A stretch of DNA of 44,339 nt, taken from assembly GCA_964404765.1 (NCBI GenBank), contig CAYOLL010000037.1, forward strand, positions 1 through 44,339. Direction: 5' to 3'. The position numbers and the translations under genes were made by a program. Source of the stretch: CAYOLL01 sp964404765 [NCBI: uncultured Gemmatimonadota bacterium]. GTDB taxonomy: Bacteria > 4572-55. Shown piece by piece: positions 27,303 through 33,750 of the stretch. Numbering within the stretch: position 1 is the stretch's first letter; every line of letters begins with the position of its first letter. The notes beneath the pieces were generated by a model, which worked only from the letters and a program-made list of their open reading frames with translations, was not told where the DNA came from and searched no databases.

Positions 27303-27729
27303 CGGTGTGCGTTACCTTGTTGTCGGTGGATATGCCGTTGCCTTTCACGGTCATCCGCGGTATACCAAAGACCTTGATGTATGGATTGAGATCAGTCCAG
27401 AAAATGCGGCTAACGTCATGAAGGCGTTGCAGCAATTTGGTTTTGGGGCCGTCGGGCTGCAAATCGAAGATTTTCTCAAACCGACCCAAATTACGCAATT
27501 GGGTTATCCGCCAGGGCGGGTGGATATTTTAGGCGAGCTTGCCGCGGTCGATTTCCCCCACTGCTATGCGGCCCGTTTGGAAATCCGGGTCGATGACGTT
27601 ACGGTTTGCGTGATTGGGGCGGATGATCTTATCAAGAACAAGTTGGCCAGTGGTCGGCATCAGGATTTGGCCGATGTAGAAAAACTGGGCGGGAGTCCGG
27701 AAAAGAAGCGTAAGAAAAAGAAGAGCTGA
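27256..27729 (+). CDS. MNT-type nucleotidyltransferase (DUF6036/AbiEii-like)
   Basis: 157 residues. It starts at a GTG preceded by GGAG with a 5-nt spacing. The nucleotidyltransferase signature is clear: GG at residues 24-25 in LVVGGYAVAFHG, followed by D39-L-D41 (KDLDVWI), and a third acidic residue D90 in VDIL. The C-terminal IGADDLIKNKLASGR...DLADVEKL is usual for the family, which includes minimal nucleotidyltransferases of toxin-antitoxin-like pairs. The tail ends in a run of lysines (KKRKKKK). It overlaps the small gene in front; no HEPN gene is adjacent, so this is not a classical HEPN-MNT pair. The target of nucleotide transfer is unknown. Confidence 0.8.
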   Translation: MLNLDFKELLQLFNANGVRYLVVGGYAVAFHGHPRYTKDLDVWIEISPENAANVMKALQQFGFGAVGLQIEDFLKPTQITQLGYPPGRVDILGELAAVDFPHCYAARLEIRVDDVTVCVIGADDLIKNKLASGRHQDLADVEKLGGSPEKKRKKKKS

Positions 27730-27765
27730 AAATAGGCTTGCCTAAAACCTCGATTGGAGTTTAAC

Positions 27766-29313
27766 ATGCACAAAATTTGTTCGTACAGTCTGCTTGTCGC
27801 CACCATACTGTTGATCGGCTTGCAACCAACCATCGCATTGGCTGAGCCGCAGGAAGTCACCTGCACTATTCACGAAATTGAAGGCGACGTGGTCGTGCAG
27901 CGCAAAAACGCCAAAGACTGGCAAATCATTAAAAAAGGTGACCATCTCAATCCGGGCGACGTGATCCAGACGCGCGGGGCGGCCAAAGTTGGGCTGCTGT
28001 TTGTGGACGGCAGCATCATCCGCCTGCGGGAAAACTCCATCCTCAAAATCAAGAGCCTGAGTCAGGATTCATCGACCGGCGACAGCAAATCCAGCTTTCA
28101 AATGGTGTTCGGCAAATTGATGGCCAAAGTGCAATCGCTGCGCTCGGAACAATCGTTGTTTGAAGTGGAAACGCCCACCTCCGTAGCCGCGGTCAAAGGC
28201 ACTATCTTCATCGTCGAGCATGATGACGGCGGCACACGCATCTACTTAGTGGATCGTGAAAACGGCCATGGCGTGGAAGTCCGGGCCATCAATCGCGAAG
28301 AGGCCAAAAGCCTGGCCAATAACGGCGAAAAAATTGTTGTTGTGCCCAACGGCCCGGTCGGTCTAATCGAAAAAATGAGCGATGAAGAATTGCAAAAATT
28401 GAAAGATGAATATGACGACAAAAAAGATCGCGGCGACACCAAACCCAAAGACGAGAAAGAGTTCTTTTTAGTTCTGAACGCCCCGCCCGACAGCTTTACG
28501 ACCCGCTTGAGCGATGTAGTCGTTTCCGGCGAGACCAAAAAAGGCGCAACGGTCAAAGTCAATGGCCAGGCGGTGACGGTCAAGCCGAACGGCGAATTCA
28601 CGACTATTATAAATCTGACCGATGGCGCGCATGTCATCAGTGTGTTGGCGACGGATGCGGACGGCAAAGAACTGCGCGAAGAAAATACAGTCTACGTCAA
28701 CACCGGCACACCGACACTGACAGTTGTGGATAACCTGACGCGACCGCCGTTCACCAACGACACCAACTATAACATGACCATCATTATCACCGACCCAACG
28801 GCGCTGGATCGCTTCCGCCTGCGCCTTGACGAAAACGGCGAGCCCGGCGATTGGTTTGACGTGACCGGCTCGGTTTACACCTTCTTCCCCAAGCTATCCG
28901 AAGGTCACAACCAGATCGAAATCTACTGCCAGGACGCCGTCGGGCACGAGACTTATCTGGCGATTGAACGCTATCGGGATACGCTGGCGCCGATCCTGCA
29001 ACTGACCCGGCCGGCCAGCCCGGTCACCTATATTCCGCGCGTGCCGCCGCCGCCGCCGGGCGTGGAGTTGCCGCCCATTCCGGTGTCCGGCTTTGTGCGC
29101 GACCCGGGCGAATGCGCCAATCCCAACAGTCAGCCGCCCTGCCCGGTCGAAGTGGTCATCAACGGCATGGACGTGCCAACGTTGGATCAAAATGGCTACT
29201 TTAGTGTGGAAGTGCCGCGTGTCGTCGGTGAAGTCATTCAAATCAACGTGACGGCTTATGACTTTTTGCGCAACAAATCACAAGTGACGTATACAGTGTT
29301 TATTGGGAAATAA
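27766..29313 (+). CDS. FecR-domain periplasmic protein with Ig-like repeats
   Basis: 515 residues from the ATG at 27766, chosen because GGAG lies 6 nt upstream; an in-frame TTG 12 nt earlier overlaps that site. Signal peptide 1-26 (SLLVATILLIGLQPTIALA). Residues ~30-175 are a FecR domain: EGDVVVQRK, LNPGDVIQTRGAAKVGLLF, DGSIIRLRENS and FEVETPTSVAAVKGT. An acidic/lysine-rich linker (~210-230) leads to Ig-like modules (VVVSGETKKGATVKVNG, then DGAHVISVLATDADG) and a proline-rich stretch (VPPPPPGVELPP). There is no transmembrane anti-sigma segment, so it is probably a periplasmic or surface-assembly factor rather than a FecR sigma regulator. The beta-barrel gene at 30847 is a plausible partner. 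A long inverted repeat begins at the base right after its stop codon. Confidence 0.85.
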   Translation: MHKICSYSLLVATILLIGLQPTIALAEPQEVTCTIHEIEGDVVVQRKNAKDWQIIKKGDHLNPGDVIQTRGAAKVGLLFVDGSIIRLRENSILKIKSLSQDSSTGDSKSSFQMVFGKLMAKVQSLRSEQSLFEVETPTSVAAVKGTIFIVEHDDGGTRIYLVDRENGHGVEVRAINREEAKSLANNGEKIVVVPNGPVGLIEKMSDEELQKLKDEYDDKKDRGDTKPKDEKEFFLVLNAPPDSFTTRLSDVVVSGETKKGATVKVNGQAVTVKPNGEFTTIINLTDGAHVISVLATDADGKELREENTVYVNTGTPTLTVVDNLTRPPFTNDTNYNMTIIITDPTALDRFRLRLDENGEPGDWFDVTGSVYTFFPKLSEGHNQIEIYCQDAVGHETYLAIERYRDTLAPILQLTRPASPVTYIPRVPPPPPGVELPPIPVSGFVRDPGECANPNSQPPCPVEVVINGMDVPTLDQNGYFSVEVPRVVGEVIQINVTAYDFLRNKSQVTYTVFIGK

Positions 29314-29370
29314 GGAGTAGCAAACTTTAGTTTGCCTTTTTCGGTCGGGCAAATTGAAATTTGCTACTCC
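29314..29370. repeat. Imperfect 23-bp-arm inverted repeat abutting the FecR stop codon
   Basis: The left arm is 29314-29336 and the right arm 29348-29370, joined by an 11-nt loop with a T tract. Of 23 positions, 20 pair perfectly and two more form G-U pairs. Each arm also contains a smaller internal hairpin (CAAACT-TT-AGTTTG in the left arm). Such compound palindromes placed at stop codons are typical of dispersed intergenic elements; it could also act as an mRNA 3' end. The 17-bp CCGGAGCCAGAAATGAC at its right border recurs at 38339-38355. Confidence 0.8.
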
Positions 29371-29409
29371 GGAGCCAGAAATGACACTTCTAAAAAGGAG
29401 TCATGAAAC

Positions 29410-29832
29410 ATGTCCGTGACCTTGACCTTAAATTTGCCCGATGTGCTTTTCCGACCCATTCAGCGAACAGCCCAGGCTATGAACATGCCGGTGGAAAGCG
29501 CATTGCTCAAGGCGCTAACGGCTTCCATCCCGCCTTTAGACGGATTGCCGCCGGCCTGGATAGAGGAGCTAACCCAATTGGAGTCGCAAAAAACCGCGAC
29601 GTTGCAAAAAACTTTAGCCGAAATGGTCAGTCCCATGGATCAAAGGCGCCTGAATCGCTTGTTGAAAAAGGGCGTATTAACGCCAAAAGAGAATCTAAAT
29701 CTCAAGCAGTTACAAGAAAAAGCCGATCGAGTGATGCTGCGAAAAGCTCATGCGGCGGCCTTGCTTCGCTTGCGTGGTGAACGTGTGCCCACACTTGCGG
29801 AACTGCGGAAAATCTGTCGGGTGGAGAAATGA
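29410..29832 (+). CDS. Helical protein encoded directly before an HNH endonuclease
   Basis: 140 residues with a strong site (AAGGAG, 9-nt spacing). The N-terminus (SVTLTLNLPDVLFRPIQRTA...PVESALLKAL) looks like a ribbon-helix-helix-type or similar small DNA-binding segment. The rest is mostly helical and charged, ending LRKAHAAALLRLRGERVPTL. I recall proteins with this layout (LP..L...L, then MSP....L..LL.K, then LRKAYAAALL..RG) next to HNH genes in cyanobacteria and related MAGs, but I cannot give them a function. The ATG of the HNH gene overlaps its stop codon (ATGA), so the two are translationally coupled. Role unknown; an accessory or control function for the nuclease is inference. Confidence 0.7.
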   Translation: MSVTLTLNLPDVLFRPIQRTAQAMNMPVESALLKALTASIPPLDGLPPAWIEELTQLESQKTATLQKTLAEMVSPMDQRRLNRLLKKGVLTPKENLNLKQLQEKADRVMLRKAHAAALLRLRGERVPTLAELRKICRVEK

Positions 29833-30248
29833 AAGTTCCGGCGGCCTTGCGACAAAAGGTAATGCGATGGGGTCGTTATCGGTGCGGTTATTGTTTGATT
29901 TCTGAGGAATTGCTGGGCATGCCGATGTCCATTGATCACATTCGGCCTTTGACCCTGGGCGGCGCGACGATCGAAGAAAACCTCTGCTTGGCCTGTCGAC
30001 GTTGTAATGAGCATAAAGGCGCTCGTGTCGAAGGATCGGATTTGGAAACAGGGAATGTGACACCGTTTTTTAATCCGCGCTTGCAGAAATGGGACGATCA
30101 TTTTATCTGGTCACAAGATGGAACGCTACTGGTTGGAAAAACCGCGACAGGCCGCGCCACCATTACCGCGCTTAAAATGAACCATCCGGCGATTGTTGTC
30201 AGCCGCCGGCTGTGGGTTAGTGTCGGTTGGTGGCCACCAATAGAATAA
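29829..30248 (+). CDS. HNH endonuclease
   Basis: 139 residues, overlapping the preceding gene by 4 nt. The HNH core is intact: zinc-type pairs C19-x2-C22 (CGYC) and C56-x2-C59 (CRRC), the D36-H37 pair in SIDHIRPLTLGG, N51 in EENLCLAC, and N60/H62 in CNEHKG. The C-terminal part (TPFFNPRLQKWDDHF, then GRATITALKMN) is the usual extension of this stand-alone HNH subfamily. Members are probably metal-dependent DNA-cutting or nicking enzymes; the substrate is unknown. With its helical partner it forms a compact two-gene module sitting between the FecR and beta-barrel genes. Confidence 0.85.
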   Translation: MKVPAALRQKVMRWGRYRCGYCLISEELLGMPMSIDHIRPLTLGGATIEENLCLACRRCNEHKGARVEGSDLETGNVTPFFNPRLQKWDDHFIWSQDGTLLVGKTATGRATITALKMNHPAIVVSRRLWVSVGWWPPIE

Positions 30249-30340
30249 CGATATTAACGACATTAAAATAACCGGTGTTCACAGCTAATAGCAACACGCG
30301 AGTGTTTATGAGGACCGCAACTAAGGAAGGAGGATTGGAA

Positions 30341-30775
30341 ATGGAAGAACTGCAGGAACTAAAAGGATTGCTTCAGCGGCAACATTATGCCGATGCTTTG
30401 ACCTTAGTTGAGGAGATGGAGGAAATGAGCCGGGAAGATAAAGTCAACAAGATCAAAAGCTTTTTGAAGGTGCTGTTGCTTCATTTGATCAAACAAGAGG
30501 CGGAGCAAAAGACAACCCGATCATGGGATCTTTCCATTGCGAATAGCGTCGATCAAATCAAGGATACCAATGCGCGGCAAAAATCGGGCGGATACTATCT
30601 GAGCGAGCCGGAGCTCGCGCGTTTGATTGACAGCGCCTTTCCGTTGGCGTTAAAAGGAGCGGCTCTGGAAGCCTTTGCCGGTAAATTCACCGACACCGAG
30701 TTGGCCGAAAAAGTAAGCATTCCGCTCATCAAAACAAAGGCGCTGCAGATGATTCTGGCGGAAGATCTTTTGTGA
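30341..30775 (+). CDS. DUF29-like protein
   Basis: 144 residues from the ATG at 30341, which has a near-perfect AAGGAGG at 7-nt spacing; an in-frame GTG 66 nt earlier has none. The LVEEMEEMSREDKVNKIKS...LLLHLIKQ...SWDLSIANSVDQI pattern matches DUF29, a small helical family often present in many copies in cyanobacteria and some uncultured phyla. The C-terminal part (SEPELARLIDSAFPLALKGA) is less conserved. No catalytic residues can be named and the function is unknown. It lies between the HNH gene and the outer-membrane gene, and no promoter is obvious in the 92 nt upstream. Confidence 0.65.
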   Translation: MEELQELKGLLQRQHYADALTLVEEMEEMSREDKVNKIKSFLKVLLLHLIKQEAEQKTTRSWDLSIANSVDQIKDTNARQKSGGYYLSEPELARLIDSAFPLALKGAALEAFAGKFTDTELAEKVSIPLIKTKALQMILAEDLL

Positions 30776-30846
30776 TTCAGGTCAGATTATAAAAACGATT
30801 GTCGATTATGAGATTGCCACGCAATCTGGAAATTGAAAGGGATTCT

Positions 30847-32487
30847 ATGCGATTGAAATTCTATGTGGTGTTAGCAATATTTTTCTGGATTGGTCCTGTC
30901 TGGGCTGACGGCAACCTCTCCGGACGCAGCGGTTTGACCTATCTGCACGGCACGGTGGATCATGACAGCGTCTCGCTGATGATTCCCGGCGCGAACCCGG
31001 AATTTCAGCTTAATATGCTGGGACGCTATAATACCTTTGATGTAACGCTCAACACAACCTATCATTACAACGATTGGGACAAAAGCAAGTTTGATTTATT
31101 TGCCCTTAAGTTTGACGCTGAACGCTGGCAGTTCGAAGCAGGCGATTTTTTCGTGATCGACAACCCGCTGACCGTCAACAACCGCTTGATTCGGGGCGGG
31201 CGACTGCAATTGGGCTTGGGCAGCGAATCACTCAAGTCCTCCAAATTTCGTTTAACCTTTCTGGGCGGCGAATCCAATAAACCCGTCGCCCGCGGCGAAA
31301 ATCTGGAAGGCCTGTACAATCAAAAATCCTCAATCTCCACCTATCGCCGGGCGCAGTGGATGGCCAAAGCGACCTATGTACCAAGTTCGGCTTTTGAATT
31401 TAACGCGGCTTATACCGGCGGAAAAGACCTGGAAAATTCCATAGATGAAGATAAACGCAGTTCCGCCGCGCTTAAAAACAATGTCTTCCAGACCGATGCC
31501 CGGCTTAAGCTGTTAGACAACAAGGTGACGCTTTCAACCGAATACGCCCACAGCCAAACCGACTCCACCGCCGCCGAAGACGGAACCCATGACGACGACA
31601 CCTATCGCGCCCACCTGCAATACGAGGACGGTAATTTACGCGCCTGGGGCCAATGGCAGCGCATCGGCGCCAAGTTTTACACAACCGGCTATCCCTATTT
31701 GGCCCGCGACCGGCAAGGCCCGCTGGTCGGCTTAAGCTATCTTTTTCCTAACCTGATGTTCTTCTCCGGCGATTACGAGCGATATGACAATAATCTCAAC
31801 GACGCGCTGCCGGTAACAACCACAACCAATGTGGCCAACGCCAGACTACGCTATCTAAAGGCCGGTTTTCCCGGTGTTAGTCTAAATTTGCGCTTACAGG
31901 ATGAGCGAAGCCCGGCGTATCGGGATTCGCTCAAAACCGACAGGCAGATCGTGCGTGGTTCGTTGGATATTTCGCACCAAATCGGTCAGGCTATCCGCGG
32001 TTCCATTTCCTACTCAATGCAAAATGTGGACGACCAAAGCCTGCCGGACACCATCACCGTGCGCGTCAACTCCGACGAGCAGACGCTGGCCGTCAATCTG
32101 AGCTTGCAACTCACGTCCCGACTGTCCGTTTCGCCCGGGTTGGTCTACAACGATTTTGAGTTTGCCGATCTGAAACAGTCGCAGCAAATTTTGGTCGGCT
32201 ATGCCATTACAGAGGTGCAGATTGTGCCGAACAAATTGCGGCTGGAATCAGACATCCGCTACACCCGCGCCAAGACTGAATCCGTTTCGGATGTAATTCT
32301 CATCGGACAATTTTATGACAACCAATCTTACAAGCGGATTGGCGCAACCCATCGCCTGCGTTGGTATTTTAGCCGTGCTATGTCATTTACCGGCGTCTGG
32401 AAGCTGGAAAAACACGATGTCGATAATGATAATACGCGCGATTACACCGGCCATCAATTTGGGTTGGAAGTTGTCAAAGTTTTTTAG
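30847..32487 (+). CDS. Outer-membrane beta-barrel protein
   Basis: 546 residues from the ATG at 30847 (AGGG 5-6 nt upstream); in-frame upstream starts lack a site. Signal peptide of about 17 residues (KFYVVLAIFFWIGPVWA). The rest is a run of amphipathic strands rich in alternating aromatic, polar and charged residues (FDVTLNTTYHYNDWD, FEFNAAYTGGK, KVTLSTEYAHSQ, LRWYFSRAMSFTGVWKLEK). It ends with FGLEVVKVF, whose C-terminal phenylalanine is the usual Bam recognition signal. No plug or TonB box is visible. The family is not one I can name. Proximity to the FecR-domain gene suggests a shared envelope function, with the HNH module and DUF29 gene between them; that link is inference. Confidence 0.75.
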   Translation: MRLKFYVVLAIFFWIGPVWADGNLSGRSGLTYLHGTVDHDSVSLMIPGANPEFQLNMLGRYNTFDVTLNTTYHYNDWDKSKFDLFALKFDAERWQFEAGDFFVIDNPLTVNNRLIRGGRLQLGLGSESLKSSKFRLTFLGGESNKPVARGENLEGLYNQKSSISTYRRAQWMAKATYVPSSAFEFNAAYTGGKDLENSIDEDKRSSAALKNNVFQTDARLKLLDNKVTLSTEYAHSQTDSTAAEDGTHDDDTYRAHLQYEDGNLRAWGQWQRIGAKFYTTGYPYLARDRQGPLVGLSYLFPNLMFFSGDYERYDNNLNDALPVTTTTNVANARLRYLKAGFPGVSLNLRLQDERSPAYRDSLKTDRQIVRGSLDISHQIGQAIRGSISYSMQNVDDQSLPDTITVRVNSDEQTLAVNLSLQLTSRLSVSPGLVYNDFEFADLKQSQQILVGYAITEVQIVPNKLRLESDIRYTRAKTESVSDVILIGQFYDNQSYKRIGATHRLRWYFSRAMSFTGVWKLEKHDVDNDNTRDYTGHQFGLEVVKVF

Positions 32488-32720
32488 TTTAGGCTGTCAG
32501 ACTGCTAGCACACACTGAGTTTGTCCGCATTCCAAATATCTTTGCACGACCTGGCAAGATTCTCTGTTCATATCAATAACCTTGTCCGTTTCAGTGGATG
32601 GCAGCGTGAATTTGGCAAGTCCGGCAATTCAATTGGATAAAGGTTTGTGCACGGCGGCAAGGTCATTTTCGATTCAAGCAAGGCGCGATATTGCCAATTT
32701 CGTGGGATAAGGAGATTAAA

Positions 32721-33041
32721 ATGAAAGAAGTGTTCGATGCTCTCGGCAAAGAAATTATTGAAATAAACACAGTGAATGGATGGGATGTTACTAAACCCGA
32801 TGAGTGGGAAGACACATACAAAATACCAGGTGCGCTTGCTTTGATTCACTCGGAAGTATCAGAGGCTCTTGAAGCATTCCGACATGGGGATAAGGAAAAC
32901 TTCACGGAAGAACTTGCCGATACGGTTATACGTGTTCTGGACCTATCTTATGGGCTAGGTGTCGACTTGCCCAAGGCGATTGTTGAAAAATTGGCAAAAA
33001 ACAAAGGCAGAGGGTTTAGACATGGTGGGAAAAGGGTCTAA
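32721..33041 (+). CDS. MazG-like nucleotide pyrophosphohydrolase
   Basis: 106 residues. The ATG at 32721 has AAGGAG 6 nt upstream. The single MazG-type helical domain shows the metal-binding pattern EVSEALEAFRHG ... EELADTVIRVLDL, the E-x2-E ... E-x2-D layout of all-alpha NTP pyrophosphatases, which hydrolyse (d)NTPs to monophosphates and PPi. It is much shorter than housekeeping MazG and resembles single-domain versions common in phages and integron cassettes. Its codon use is visibly AT-richer than the genes on its left. The stop codon lies within an attC-like GTCTAAC box (see the following site), which suggests that it arrived as a gene cassette. Confidence 0.8.
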   Translation: MKEVFDALGKEIIEINTVNGWDVTKPDEWEDTYKIPGALALIHSEVSEALEAFRHGDKENFTEELADTVIRVLDLSYGLGVDLPKAIVEKLAKNKGRGFRHGGKRV

Positions 33042-33060
33042 CAACGACTTCAAGCGGGCA
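33036..33060 (+). other. attC-like half site at the end of the MazG-like gene
   Basis: GTCTAAC (33036-33042) fits the R'' box consensus RYYYAAC and contains the stop codon of the MazG-like gene, as in integron cassettes. The following AACGACTTCAAGCGGGC resembles the conserved start of many attC sites. No matching GTTRRRY box was found in the next ~150 nt, where the biotin ligase gene begins at 33066, so the site would be truncated. Confidence 0.35.
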
Positions 33061-33065
33061 GAAAA

Positions 33066-33692
33066 ATGCAAGAATTAATCCTCAATGAGAGTATGATTTT
33101 GTTCTCCCAAAAATCCATCTGCGCCGGTTTGAGCGATCCTTTTTTCCGGGACAAAATCCGCTTTTTTGATTCCATTGCTTCAACGAACACATACGCCAAG
33201 CAGATTGCGGAAGATGGGGCAGAGGCCGGTACAGTTGTCATTGCCGAGGAGCAGATTGGTGGACGCGGACAATATGATCGAAAATGGCACTCACCGCCGT
33301 ATGTCGGATTATGGCTGACATTGATCTGCCGTCCGCAGTTGCCGCCATTCAGAGCTTCGGAATTGCCTTTGCTGGCAGCTGACTTATTGCTGCCGGTGTT
33401 TGAGAGTTACAGTTCGGGTCAATTTTCTATCAAACGACCCAATGATATTTTAAGCAACGGCAAAAAAGTGTGCGGAATTTTGTGCGAATCAGCCATTCAG
33501 CGGGATGTGTTGCAGTATGTTGTGGTTGGAATAGGGGTTAATATCAATCAAACAAGCGAAGATTTCCCGGCAGAGCTACAAAACCAGGCGACATCATTAT
33601 ATCTGATTACCGGTCAGCGTGTTGCCCGGATTGAACTGCTGAATTCCATTTTGCAAATTTTTAAAACCAGCCAATTTTTGCCCGGAATTTAA
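33066..33692 (+). CDS. birA: Biotin--[acetyl-CoA-carboxylase] ligase
   Basis: 208 residues. It joins biotin to the lysine of biotin carboxyl carrier domains through biotinyl-5'-AMP (EC 6.3.4.15), in the cytoplasm. Visible motifs: DSIASTNTYAK (36-45), the biotin/ATP loop GRGQYDRKWHSP (66-77; usual form GRGRxGRxWxSP), KRPND (123-127, usually KWPND), the catalytic KKVCGIL (133-139) and GIGVNIN (155-161). There is no N-terminal DNA-binding domain, so it is a ligase only and not a repressor. At 208 residues it is a little short and the C-terminal SH3-like domain looks reduced or absent. The start is uncertain: the ATG at 33066 has no good site, and an ATG at 33093 is possible. It converges with the 160-residue-repeat gene on the other strand. 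Confidence 0.85.
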   Translation: MQELILNESMILFSQKSICAGLSDPFFRDKIRFFDSIASTNTYAKQIAEDGAEAGTVVIAEEQIGGRGQYDRKWHSPPYVGLWLTLICRPQLPPFRASELPLLAADLLLPVFESYSSGQFSIKRPNDILSNGKKVCGILCESAIQRDVLQYVVVGIGVNINQTSEDFPAELQNQATSLYLITGQRVARIELLNSILQIFKTSQFLPGI

Positions 33693-33750
33693 TGCTAAAA
33701 CAAACAGCTTTTGTGGTCAGCGCTCTCGGAGCGAATGGAGGCTTTTTCAA

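Noticed and set aside
29403-29780. A 125-codon frame starting 7 nt before the helical protein gene
   Set aside because: It is in another frame from the family protein and has a poorer spacing to the AAGGAG; its composition is not protein-like.
33721-33747. A small hairpin plus T run between the convergent biotin ligase and triple-repeat genes, considered as a terminator
   Set aside because: The stem is only 5 bp and the T run begins 9 nt after it, so it does not fit a canonical intrinsic terminator.
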